DNA of 7,040 bases from an uncultured Chloroflexota bacterium. Its GTDB lineage: Bacteria > Chloroflexota > Dehalococcoidia > CAUJGQ01. The stretch is taken from assembly GCA_937879875.1 (NCBI GenBank), contig CALFMN010000013.1, positions 1 to 7,040 on the forward strand. The letters run 5' to 3'. The notes under the pieces are model-generated. The model had not been told where the DNA came from. It was given only the letters and a program-made list of their open reading frames with translations, and searched no databases. Each line of letters begins with the position of its first letter. Position 1 is the first letter of the stretch. Shown here in pieces: positions 1 to 5,504 of this stretch. Position numbers and translations under genes: made by a program.

Positions 1-47
1 CTACACGCGTAAGATCGTCGGCAGCGTCAGATGTGTATAAGAGACAG
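1..47 (+). other. Illumina/Nextera sequencing adapter (artefact)
   Basis: Bases 1-6 (CTACAC) match the end of the Illumina P5 oligo. Bases 7-14 (GCGTAAGA) match the i5 index known as N517/S517. Bases 15-28 (TCGTCGGCAGCGTC) are the Nextera read-1 adapter, and bases 29-47 (AGATGTGTATAAGAGACAG) are the Tn5 mosaic end used in tagmentation. The elements sit in exactly the order of a Nextera library molecule, so this is untrimmed library sequence and not part of the genome. It is not a natural transposon. Its reverse-strand translation gives the peptide SYTHLTLPT, a well-known adapter signature in contaminated databases. Any feature crossing bases 1-47 should be ignored; genome sequence begins at about base 48. 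Confidence 0.98.
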
Positions 48-162
48 CCAATAATAGGGGAAGGGGAGATCTTAGAATGGCAGATCGGCGCTGAAGGCGG
101 AGTGTCCTCGAAGATCGGTAGGGGCGGTGCCTCGACAGCAGGAAACGGTGGCTTGTACTTGT

Positions 163-169
163 AAAGGAG
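163..169 (+). promoter_or_regulatory. Ribosome binding site of the MaoC-like gene
   Basis: AAAGGAG lies seven bases before the ATG at 177. This is a near-consensus Shine-Dalgarno sequence at ideal spacing and fixes the start of the gene. The 129 bases between the adapter and the ATG contain no other gene that can be supported. Confidence 0.8.
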
Positions 170-176
170 AGGCGGG

Positions 177-1352
177 ATGACCACGGAAGCACAGCCCGAG
201 ATGGTGCAGATGGACACGACCGACGTCGATCGCTGGATCGGCGTGCCGCTCGGCGGGCAGCAGTTTAAGGAACCGTTTTCCACTAACGACATTCGCCGCT
301 TCGTGCAGGGCATGCAGAACCCGAACCCGCTCTACTACAACGAAGAGTTCGCGGAGCAGAGCGTCTTCGGCCGCATCGTCGCGCCGCAGTCCTACTACGG
401 CGGCGGGCCGGGCACGGGCGCCACGCCCGCGATCCAGGGCACCGTGCCCGGCTCGCATATGCTCTTCGGCGGCGACGAGTTCTGGTTCTTCGGCCCGCGC
501 GTCTTCCCCGGCGATCTGCTGCGCATGGAGCGGATGCTCTATGACAACCGCGTGACCAACACCAGCTTCGCCGGCCCGACGATGTTCTCGCGCGGCGATA
601 CCGTCTACTACAACCAGCGCGGCGAGTCGATCGCCCGCCAGCGCTCGACCTCGATCCGCTACCTGGCCGAGAACGCCCGCCGGCTCGGCAGCTTCGACCA
701 CCTGCGCGCCGACCCCGAGTGGACCGACGAGGAACTGGAAGCAGTCGAGCTGGAGAAGATCCGCTACATCAAGAGCTATCTCGAGCGCGGCCACCTGCCG
801 CGTTTATGGGCTGACGTGAAGGCCGGCGAAAAGCTGCCGCGGCGCGTGCTGGGGCCGCACAGCATCCAGAGCTTCACGAGCGAATCGCGCACCGACGTGG
901 GCGGCTGGGAGGCGCACTACAACGCCGGCGGCCCGTCTTCGACGATGGAGGCCGGCTGGCTGCCGGAGATGTCGCGCGACGACGAGCGCATGGCGATCAA
1001 TCCCGGCGCGGGCGACGGCCTGGTCTACGGTCCTTCGCGCGGGCACGTGCAGCCACGCTGGGCGCAGTTCATCGGCATGCCGCGCGGCTACGGCTACGGC
1101 GCGACGATGGGCGCCTGGGTCACGGACTATCTCACCAACTGGGCAGGCGAGCACGGCTTCTTGATGCACGTCAACACGCAGTACCGCAACCCGGCCTTCA
1201 CCGGCGACGTGACCTATCAGGACGGCGAAGTCGTGGACAAGTCCGTCGACGCGCAGGGCCGCACGATCGTGCAGGTGCGCCACACGATGAGCAACCAGCT
1301 CGGCACCGTGATGGCCCGCGGCGTGGGCGAGATCCTGCTGCCGGCGGAGTAA
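177..1352 (+). CDS. Double-hotdog MaoC/FAS1-like acyl dehydratase family protein
   Basis: 391-residue protein resembling the MaoC-like proteins with an N-terminal FAS1-type dehydratase domain. Members of this family hydrate or dehydrate acyl-CoA-type thioesters in the cytoplasm; the substrate here is unknown. The N-terminal hotdog half spans roughly residues 20-165 and carries the landmarks NPNPLYYNEEFA (48-59), FGRIVAPQSYYG (64-75) and FGPRVFPGDLL (105-115). The C-terminal half spans roughly 225-390, with HVQPRWAQ (290-297) and a late strand around YRNPAFTGDV (336-345). In active R-hydratases the motif is D-x-N-P-x-H. In the first half the Asp and His positions appear to be Asn48 and Tyr53. 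In the second half a His (290) is kept but the Asp position appears to be Gly285. Catalysis is therefore uncertain, although double-hotdog relatives often keep only one site. The start is set by AAAGGAG at 163-169. The length is normal for two-domain members. The gene stands alone, convergent with the next one. Confidence 0.85.
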   Translation: MTTEAQPEMVQMDTTDVDRWIGVPLGGQQFKEPFSTNDIRRFVQGMQNPNPLYYNEEFAEQSVFGRIVAPQSYYGGGPGTGATPAIQGTVPGSHMLFGGDEFWFFGPRVFPGDLLRMERMLYDNRVTNTSFAGPTMFSRGDTVYYNQRGESIARQRSTSIRYLAENARRLGSFDHLRADPEWTDEELEAVELEKIRYIKSYLERGHLPRLWADVKAGEKLPRRVLGPHSIQSFTSESRTDVGGWEAHYNAGGPSSTMEAGWLPEMSRDDERMAINPGAGDGLVYGPSRGHVQPRWAQFIGMPRGYGYGATMGAWVTDYLTNWAGEHGFLMHVNTQYRNPAFTGDVTYQDGEVVDKSVDAQGRTIVQVRHTMSNQLGTVMARGVGEILLPAE

Positions 1353-1363
1353 ACGTCGTTTCG

Positions 1364-1379
1364 CACGCTGATACGCGTG
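1364..1379. terminator. Possible weak hairpin between convergent genes
   Basis: CACGC (1364-1368) and GCGTG (1375-1379) can pair around a six-base loop in the 39-base gap between two convergent stop codons. The stem is only five pairs and there is no T tract on either side, so a terminator role is suggested by position alone. Confidence 0.22.
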
Positions 1380-1391
1380 AGCCGTCCGCCG

Positions 1392-1916
1392 TCAGCGGTC
1401 GAAGCGCCAGCGCGTCGCGCCGTACGGCTCCGCGGTGGCCACCCCGAAGACTGTGTGGAACGTGAAGCGGTAGAGCTGCCAGGGCGGCGGGCCGGCGCTC
1501 GGGGCGCTGAACGGCGCCGTGAACGCGTCGCCCTCCACCTCCGCCGGCCACCCGCCCTCGCGGTAGCGGCCGGCCGCCTGCTCCAGCGTCGGACAATCGA
1601 CGATTCTGGTCGCTGCACCCTCGAACACGAGGTCGATGCCGTCCAGCCTGGCGGAGATCGTGCAGGCCGGGTTCGCCGCCAGGTTGCGCGCCTTGCGCGC
1701 CGCGGGTCCGCTCGTGAAATAGAGGTCGCCGTCGAGCCAGAGGGGGCCGATCCCGGCGGCGTGGGGGCGGCCGTCCGGTCGGCACGTTCCGAGGAAGAAC
1801 GGGATGCCGGGCTGCGGCGGGCCGGCGGCCAGCAGGTCGCGCGGCCGACTCCACGGCAGCGCGGGGGATCCGTAGCGGTCGAGATTGGTGACCTCGATGG
1901 GCGTTCGGTCGGTCAT
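1392..1916 (-). CDS. PPOX-fold flavoprotein (pyridoxamine 5'-phosphate oxidase family)
   Basis: 174-residue protein of the pyridoxamine-phosphate-oxidase-like split beta-barrel family. Members bind FMN, F420 or haem and act as cytoplasmic oxidoreductases or sequestering proteins; which cofactor is used here cannot be told. The family pattern is clear: FFLGTCRPDGRPHAAGIGPLW (40-60) followed by DLYFTSGPAARKARNLAANP (64-83) is the barrel core, where the R/K-rich stretch usually contacts the cofactor phosphate. The C-terminus, FHTVFGVATAEPYGATRWRF (153-172), is typical of small general-stress-type members. The frame stays open upstream to 2084, but the ATG at 1916 is chosen because a strong GAGGTGA lies four bases before it and the family similarity begins just inside it. 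The gene is convergent with the MaoC-like gene and separated by about 220 bases from the operon upstream, so it is probably transcribed alone. It is unlikely to be true PdxH, which is longer and has a different C-terminus. Confidence 0.85.
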   Translation of the reverse strand: MTDRTPIEVTNLDRYGSPALPWSRPRDLLAAGPPQPGIPFFLGTCRPDGRPHAAGIGPLWLDGDLYFTSGPAARKARNLAANPACTISARLDGIDLVFEGAATRIVDCPTLEQAAGRYREGGWPAEVEGDAFTAPFSAPSAGPPPWQLYRFTFHTVFGVATAEPYGATRWRFDR

Positions 1917-1920
1917 CTGT

Positions 1921-1927
1921 TCACCTC
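1921..1927 (-). promoter_or_regulatory. Ribosome binding site deciding the PPOX start
   Basis: On the minus strand GAGGTGA lies four bases upstream of the ATG at 1916. It rules in this start over the longer in-frame opening at 2084, which has no comparable site. Confidence 0.75.
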
Positions 1928-2135
1928 GAATTCTGGCTGACTCGGAAGTCGAATCATCTGCGTCGGCGGTGCGCACGCAAGCGAGTCGCGTCGCCGCTCG
2001 CTTCCTCCGGCGATGTCCCTGCCCATCACTGGTGATGTGGTCGGGTGACGGGCCTCGGGAGTGGACTGATCGGCGGCGCGGCACGCCGCGCCATACGTTC
2101 GCGCCTCTCGAACGTGGGCTGACTGCCGCCGCGGC

Positions 2136-2645
2136 TCAGAGCCGGCTTCCATCGGCGCGTACCGCTGCATCAACCAGCGTGGCGCGCAGGCTCGCCAGGT
2201 GTACCGCGGCGTGGCCGATCACGATCCGCTCCACCACCTGCGCCACGCGCAGTTCCTGCTCGCCGAAGACCCCGGCGGTGCGGTCGAGTTGCGCGGCGCC
2301 GCGGCTGCCGAGCAGGTGGACGATCGCGGCTCCGTGCGTGCGCAGCGCGTCGAGCGTCTCCGGCGTACCGACAGCGGCGTAGTCGCGGGCGTGCTGTGCG
2401 TTGCTGCGGTGGACCACCCTCATCGAGCTGCCAGGCGACCGCGTCTCACCGGCCGCCAGCGCCTCGACCAACCCGATGAAGTCCCGGTGGACCACCGCGA
2501 TGTGGTGCGCCATCACGCCGACCGACCAATCCTCGCTCGCACAAGGCTGCCGCCACTGCTCCTCGTCGCAGCCCATCACCGTCGCGATCACCTCATCGTT
2601 GACCGCCTCGAACCGTGCGGCGAACTGTTCTGCTCGCTTGGTCAT
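2136..2645 (-). CDS. DinB-like / maleylpyruvate isomerase-type four-helix protein
   Basis: 169-residue, mostly helical protein of the DinB superfamily, the fold that includes mycothiol-dependent maleylpyruvate isomerases and bacillithiol transferases. These proteins are cytoplasmic, bind a divalent metal through three histidines, and often act in thiol transfer or small-molecule detoxification. Here W40 and the pair H47-H48 in DWSVGVMAHHIA, and H145 and H149 in GHAAVHLASLR, sit where the metal ligands are expected. The N-terminal TKRAEQFAARFEAVNDEVIATV is the usual first helix. The ATG overlaps the TGA of the SRPBCC gene (ATGA, 2642-2645), so the two are probably translationally coupled as the last two genes of the ArsR operon. 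The substrate and thiol cofactor are not visible. It is confident as a DinB-fold protein and unspecific as to reaction. Confidence 0.8.
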   Translation of the reverse strand: MTKRAEQFAARFEAVNDEVIATVMGCDEEQWRQPCASEDWSVGVMAHHIAVVHRDFIGLVEALAAGETRSPGSSMRVVHRSNAQHARDYAAVGTPETLDALRTHGAAIVHLLGSRGAAQLDRTAGVFGEQELRVAQVVERIVIGHAAVHLASLRATLVDAAVRADGSRL

Positions 2646-3133
2646 CGCGGCCCGCTCACCGGCGCCAGCCTGGCGATGAGCTCGCCGAGGCGCTCCATCG
2701 ACTCGTTGACCCCTTGCTCCATGCCGGACTCAACCATCGCGTCGCGGTCCGCGACCGACTGGAAGATGGCGTTCGTGCACAGCAGCGTTCCGCCGCCGTG
2801 CGCTTCAAACGTCGTCGTCTGCAGCGAGACGTGGCCGGGCACGCCCTCGAACTCGAAGGTCTGCACGATGCCGTCCGGTGATGGTGTGCCGTGGTACACG
2901 CCGTGGAAGCCGTACTCGTTGCCCTCGGCGTCCTTGTGGATGTAGCGCCACGTGCCGCCGTCGCGGGCGTCGAGGTGATCGATGGTCATGGTCAGGGCGC
3001 GCGGCCCGAGCCACTGCACGAGCAGAGCCGGATCGACGTGGGCGCGGAAGAGCAGCTCGCGCGGCGCGTCGAACGCCCTGGTGATCACGACCTGCGGTAC
3101 GCCGGGTTCCACGGTGATCTGCGTCTTTGCCAT
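2642..3133 (-). CDS. SRPBCC / AHSA1-domain protein
   Basis: 163-residue protein of the START/SRPBCC superfamily, AHSA1 (activator of Hsp90 ATPase homologue 1-like) branch. The helix-grip fold makes a deep hydrophobic cavity for a small ligand; bacterial members next to ArsR genes mostly have no assigned substrate. Landmarks are ITRAFDAPRELLFRAHVDPALLVQWLGP (17-44), DARDGGTWRYIHKDAEGNEYGFHGVYH (55-81), FEFEGVPGHVSLQTTTFE (93-110) and the C-terminal helix from DRDAMVESGMEQGVNESMERL (129-149). This covers the complete domain. The frame is open far upstream through the ArsR gene, but the ATG at 3133 is preceded by GAAGGA at seven bases and matches the family's start. It lies 34 bases after the ArsR stop and overlaps the DinB-like gene by four bases, marking the middle of a three-gene operon. 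Confidence 0.88.
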   Translation of the reverse strand: MAKTQITVEPGVPQVVITRAFDAPRELLFRAHVDPALLVQWLGPRALTMTIDHLDARDGGTWRYIHKDAEGNEYGFHGVYHGTPSPDGIVQTFEFEGVPGHVSLQTTTFEAHGGGTLLCTNAIFQSVADRDAMVESGMEQGVNESMERLGELIARLAPVSGPR

Positions 3134-3140
3134 GCTGCGG

Positions 3141-3146
3141 TCCTTC
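3141..3146 (-). promoter_or_regulatory. Ribosome binding site of the SRPBCC gene
   Basis: GAAGGA on the minus strand, seven bases before the ATG at 3133. It decides that the protein starts at MAKTQITVE and is not a fusion with the upstream region, although the frame is open there. Confidence 0.75.
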
Positions 3147-3167
3147 GGCTGAATTGTCTCGATGCGG

Positions 3168-3503
3168 TCAGTCAGTATGATCGTCCTGTCGGGCCGCGAG
3201 CAGCGCGTCGAGCCGGTCGTAGCTTTCGTCCCAGTACTCCTGGTAGCGGGCCAGCCACGCGGTCGCCTCGCGTAGCGGCTCCGCCTCGAGGTGGCTGAGA
3301 CGGGCGGTAGCCCGGCGGCTGCGCGAAATGAGCCCGGCCTGTTCGAGCACCTTGAGGTGTCTTGAGATGGCCGGCTGCGAGACGCTGAAGGGCGCGGAGA
3401 GCGCCGCGACGTTCGCGTCACCCTCGGCCAGCCGCGCGAGGATCGCGCGACGGGTGGGATCGGCGAGCGCACCGAACACGGTGCTGAGCTGGTCATCCGC
3501 CAT
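3168..3503 (-). CDS. ArsR-family winged-helix repressor
   Basis: 111-residue transcriptional regulator of the ArsR/SmtB family, here of the ArsR-SRPBCC operon type. These proteins bind DNA as dimers and usually repress their own operon. The sequence shows the N-terminal helix with ALADPTRRAILARLAEGDANV (12-32), then the helix-turn-helix with recognition helix VSQPAISRHLKVLEQAGLI (41-59) and the wing RSRRATARLSHLE (61-73). A C-terminal dimerisation helix is rich in Trp and Tyr (W83, Y87, Y90, W91, Y95). There is no cysteine at all, so the ELCVCDL-type metal site is absent and the signal is probably not arsenite or a Cys-bound metal. It is the first gene of an operon with the SRPBCC and DinB-like genes. 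No Shine-Dalgarno precedes the ATG; instead a promoter-like AT-rich segment abuts it. Confidence 0.9.
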   Translation of the reverse strand: MADDQLSTVFGALADPTRRAILARLAEGDANVAALSAPFSVSQPAISRHLKVLEQAGLISRSRRATARLSHLEAEPLREATAWLARYQEYWDESYDRLDALLAARQDDHTD

Positions 3504-3508
3504 ATATA

Positions 3509-3537
3509 ACCATACTGTTCTATAATCAATAAGTTAA
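3509..3537 (-). promoter_or_regulatory. Predicted promoter of the ArsR operon, probably leaderless
   Basis: Reading the minus strand, TTAACT (3532-3537) resembles a -35 box and TATGGT (3509-3514) a -10 box, separated by 17 bases; each matches four of six sigma-70 consensus positions. The -10 ends five bases before the ATG, so transcription would begin at or next to the A of the start codon. This agrees with the absence of a Shine-Dalgarno site. The 40 bases 3501-3540 are strikingly AT-rich within GC-rich DNA. The repressor's operator probably overlaps this promoter, but I see only an imperfect dyad (TATA ends around 3504-3523), so no operator is defined. Confidence 0.55.
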
Positions 3538-3896
3538 GTATGCGGGACGGACGCGCCGTTGTCAAGCCGCGGAGGGCCGTCTTCGCCATCTGCACGTCGA
3601 GCGGCGAACCCCGGTGTGCGCACAGCAACCGCCACCGGCCGCATTGGACCGCCGCCACGCAGGGATGCTGGCTTTGCCTCAGCGATGGTCAACCCGGGTT
3701 GGTGTGCTTGTCGCGTGGGCGCTGAGCGTCGCTTCCGCGCGTCCTGGCCCCTGCTGACGGCACTTCAGCGGCCGGGCACGGTCCGCAGCGGCCTCACAGG
3801 TCGCTGGTAATCCTCGTACCGTTGTCGTCACCAGGAGTGAGGGTGAGCCAGCATCAGTTGCCCAGGTGCGCGGCCGGCCAGCCAGGAACGCGGCGG
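3538..3896. other. Intergenic stretch with no supported gene
   Basis: About 360 bases lie between the start of the ArsR operon and the stop of the lipoprotein gene. Open frames exist on the plus strand, but they are composed of Arg/Pro/Cys-rich translations without family character, as expected from GC-rich non-coding DNA. No tRNA-like fold was recognised. A five-pair inverted repeat, TCACC (3828-3832) with GGTGA (3842-3846), lies about 50 bases past the lipoprotein stop and is too weak to call a terminator. Confidence 0.6.
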
Positions 3897-4835
3897 TCAG
3901 TTCAGGGGATACATCACGAACAGGCCGCCGTCGCCCGGCTTGATGTTGACGCGCACCCAGGAGCCGTTGGCGATTACGGACGGCGCATCGATGCCCGGGC
4001 GGTAGATCACGGCCTGCGAACTGCCGGGCGCGGTAAAGTAGGCGGCGTCATACTGGCCGGCGATGCGCGCGAGCGCCTGGTTTGCCGGCAGGCTTGGCCC
4101 GGCGTAGACGAAGTCGTTCATGCCGTCGTGCAGATAGACGGAGACCGGCGCGGGTGCGGGCTTCTGTGTCGGCGCGGGCGTGGGCGGCTGCGTCGGCGCC
4201 TGGGTCGGCGGCAAGGTGGGTGACGCCGTTGGCGCCTGCGCCGGCGGAGGTGTCGGGCTGGGCGAAGGCGCGCTGCTGTGTGAGCTATTGGCGGGCCGTG
4301 TGTTCGGCGCGGAGCTGAACGAGGCGGAGCGACCCGCGGCGGGCGTGGGGCTGGCCAAGGCCGCGGGCGTCGCGGACGCTGCGGGCGTACTCTGGCTCGT
4401 CGGGACGCTCGCCGATGCCGGCGGTGGGGCCGCGTAGGCTACGCCCGCAGGCGCGGCAGCGGCGGGTGGTGCGGTGGCCACGGCGTTGCTGGCAGGCGGC
4501 GCGGCGGCGGCCGGCGCGGTCTGGGCGGTGTCGGCCGAGGCGTTCACGGCGAGAGGAACGGCGGCGCCGGGCTGCGGGCCGTTCGTGCCGAGGTATTGCT
4601 GAATCAGGTCGGCGATCGAGGAGGTTCCGGCGCCGGCAGCGGCCGATGGCTGTGGCGTCGCTGCGCCGGCGATGCGCGTGACATGCAGGCCGGAGGGCGC
4701 GGTGGGCGTCGGCGTCGGCTGCAGCGCGAGCTGGTAGTCGCAGCCGATCGCCAGCGTGGCGACGGCGCCGAAGAGCCCGGCCGCGGCAAGCGCCCGCGCG
4801 TGCGGCAGCGGCAACCGGCGAAGGGGGAGCGGCAT
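3897..4835 (-). CDS. Predicted lipoprotein with Pro/Ala-rich linker and small C-terminal domain
   Basis: 312-residue exported protein. The N-terminus has a basic n-region (MPLPLRRLPLPHAR), a hydrophobic core (ALAAAGLFGAVATLAIG, 15-31) and Cys32 in LAIGC, an acceptable though not perfect lipobox. It is therefore probably lipidated and held at the outer face of the membrane. Residues 33-229 are low complexity, rich in Ala, Pro, Ser and Thr; the part from 189 on is nearly a PTQAP-type repeat. One ordered-looking island, SSIADLIQQYLG, interrupts it. Residues 230-312 form a compact domain with VYLHDGMNDFVYAGPSLPANQAL, IAGQYDAAYF and IKPGDGGLFVMYPLN. Its xxNxVxYxGPxxPVxxAL...IAGxY pattern recalls a small beta-rich domain found on surface proteins of Chloroflexota, which I cannot name. 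The start at 4835 is chosen over ATGs at 4856 and 4877 because GGAGGA precedes it by seven bases. The function is unknown, perhaps a surface spacer presenting the C-terminal domain. Confidence 0.8.
   Translation of the reverse strand: MPLPLRRLPLPHARALAAAGLFGAVATLAIGCDYQLALQPTPTPTAPSGLHVTRIAGAATPQPSAAAGAGTSSIADLIQQYLGTNGPQPGAAVPLAVNASADTAQTAPAAAAPPASNAVATAPPAAAAPAGVAYAAPPPASASVPTSQSTPAASATPAALASPTPAAGRSASFSSAPNTRPANSSHSSAPSPSPTPPPAQAPTASPTLPPTQAPTQPPTPAPTQKPAPAPVSVYLHDGMNDFVYAGPSLPANQALARIAGQYDAAYFTAPGSSQAVIYRPGIDAPSVIANGSWVRVNIKPGDGGLFVMYPLN
4149..4271 (-). repeat. Pro/Thr/Ala low-complexity repeat in the lipoprotein
   Basis: This segment codes for residues 189-229, an imperfect run of PT, PTQAP and PPTPAP units just before the C-terminal domain. 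At the DNA level GGCGCC/GTCGGCG-type words recur. Such tracts are typical extended wall- or glycan-spanning linkers and are prone to length change between strains. Confidence 0.6.
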
Positions 4836-4842
4836 AGCTGGT

Positions 4843-4848
4843 TCCTCC
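4843..4848 (-). promoter_or_regulatory. Ribosome binding site deciding the lipoprotein start
   Basis: GGAGGA on the minus strand lies seven bases before the ATG at 4835. It is the strongest Shine-Dalgarno in the region and also sits correctly relative to a normal signal peptide, so the two upstream ATGs are not needed. Confidence 0.8.
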
Positions 4849-4879
4849 ACCAGCATTCTGCCGAGCGGAGGCTGCATCT

Positions 4880-4950
4880 CCCCATCGGGGCGCTCACCTA
4901 AAAGACCGGCGCAGCCCGCTGGCTCACCATTCCGTCACCGTTCGGTCTTT
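4880..4950 (-). promoter_or_regulatory. Structured 5' leader of the lipoprotein gene (candidate)
   Basis: The region upstream of the lipoprotein contains AAAGACCG (4901-4908) perfectly complementary to CGGTCTTT (4943-4950). They enclose 34 bases, within which AGCC (4913-4916) can pair with GGCT (4921-4924). Closer to the gene, CCCC (4880-4883) can pair with GGGG (4887-4890). GCTCACC occurs twice at a 30-base interval (4892-4898 and 4922-4928). In an RNA read from the minus strand these would form a branched stem ending in UUUU. It does not match any riboswitch consensus I know, so it could be a terminator, an operator or an unclassified leader. Confidence 0.35.
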
Positions 4951-4952
4951 GC

Positions 4953-4981
4953 CGGGATGCCGAGGCAGGGCTGGCATCCCG
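4953..4981 (-). terminator. Hairpin downstream of the VOC gene
   Basis: CGGGATGCC (4953-4961) is perfectly complementary to GGCATCCCG (4973-4981), giving a nine-pair, GC-rich stem with an 11-base loop. It begins about 40 bases after the stop of the VOC-fold gene on the minus strand, as expected for a transcription terminator. There is no T tract after it on either strand, so it is either a non-canonical terminator or an mRNA 3'-end stabiliser. Confidence 0.45.
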
Positions 4982-5021
4982 CGAGCTGCTGCCGTGCAGA
5001 TCAACAGATCAGGGTGTGCGC

Positions 5022-5390
5022 TCACTGCGTCAGCGAGAGCACGTTGCCGTCGGGGTCCTTGAACCACAGGACCCGCGCACCGTCCGGAAAAGCGCAGATG
5101 CCCAGCTCGTCCTGCGGCATGCCCTCGTAGCGCTCGAAGGCGACGCCGAGCGCCGCGAGCCGGCCGCGTTCGGCGCGAATGTCCGCAACGATCCAGCCCA
5201 GCACCGTGTAAGGCGCCGGCGTGACCGCCGCGACCTTCGCCAGCCGCAGCAGCGTACCGTTGGCGTCGAATACCAGCGCATACGGCTCGTCGCGCAGCAG
5301 CGTCAGCCCCAGCACGTCCGCGTAGAAGCGCCGCGCCCGCTCGGTGTTGGTGATCGCGACAAAGGCGACGATCGGCGCGGTGTTCGGCAT
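5022..5390 (-). CDS. VOC / glyoxalase-fold protein lacking usual metal ligands
   Basis: 122-residue protein of the vicinal-oxygen-chelate superfamily, which includes glyoxalase I, ring-cleaving dioxygenases and antibiotic-binding resistance proteins. The single module is complete. Residues 7-32 (IVAFVAITNTERARRFYADVLGLTLL) form the first beta-alpha-beta unit. The centre has YTVLGWIVADIRAERGRLAALGV (61-83). The end, AFPDGARVLWFKDPDGNVLSL (100-120), is the typical PDG...KDPDGN signature. In metal-dependent members the first strand starts with His and the last has Glu three residues after Asn. Here no His is present near residue 8, and the Glu position is Ser119. The protein is thus likely a ligand-binding or non-metal member and not a working glyoxalase. 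GAGGGG precedes the ATG at nine bases, with a second AGGGG nearer. It stands alone and is divergent from the next gene. Confidence 0.85.
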   Translation of the reverse strand: MPNTAPIVAFVAITNTERARRFYADVLGLTLLRDEPYALVFDANGTLLRLAKVAAVTPAPYTVLGWIVADIRAERGRLAALGVAFERYEGMPQDELGICAFPDGARVLWFKDPDGNVLSLTQ

Positions 5391-5504
5391 CGGCCCCTGC
5401 CCCTCTCATGCACACCGGCGCGCTCACCCCGCCAACGCGAGGCTGCCGCCACGATACACTGAAGCAGGGCAGCGTGAGCAGCAATCCAGGCGACGGAGGG
5501 CGAG
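5391..5504. promoter_or_regulatory. Divergent intergenic region, promoters expected
   Basis: This 114-base gap separates two divergently transcribed genes and must hold promoters for both. On the plus strand GATACACT (5453-5460) contains TACACT, a four-of-six -10 match at a suitable distance from the start at 5505, but no good -35 box stands 16-18 bases before it. GGAGGG at 5495-5500 is the ribosome site of the plus-strand gene. Nothing convincing was seen for the minus-strand promoter. Confidence 0.35.

Noticed and set aside
29..47. Tn5 mosaic end as a natural transposon end
   Set aside because: It is embedded in the full Nextera adapter plus index and lies at the extreme contig end, so it is library sequence.
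132..159. Possible promoter TCGACA - 16 bases - TGTACT before the MaoC-like gene
   Set aside because: Its predicted transcription start near 166 would fall inside the Shine-Dalgarno site (163-169), removing the ribosome site that the gene clearly uses.
72..794. Long minus-strand open frame opposite the MaoC-like gene
   Set aside because: It is antisense to a confidently identified gene, has an Ala/Arg/Val/His-rich composition typical of GC-rich shadow frames, and shows no family pattern.
2642..3658. Fusion of the SRPBCC protein with a longer N-terminal region
   Set aside because: The extension overlaps the ArsR gene in another frame, is Ser/Arg/Pro-rich without domain character, and a good ribosome site supports the shorter start at 3133.
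3872..3879. GGCCGGCC palindrome near the lipoprotein stop
   Set aside because: It has no loop or T tract to make a terminator, and such GC palindromes are common at this base composition.
3822..4223. Plus-strand open frame opposite the lipoprotein, with an AGGAG-like site near 3832
   Set aside because: It runs antisense through the lipoprotein C-terminal domain and linker, has no recognisable domain, and the lipoprotein has signal peptide, lipobox and ribosome site in its favour.
3842..4928. 11-bp inverted repeat GGTGAGCCAGC flanking the lipoprotein gene (3842-3852 and, reversed, 4918-4928)
   Set aside because: Exact 11-base matches are expected several times by chance in 7 kb of GC-rich sequence. 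There is no target duplication or transposase, so a mobile unit is not supported.
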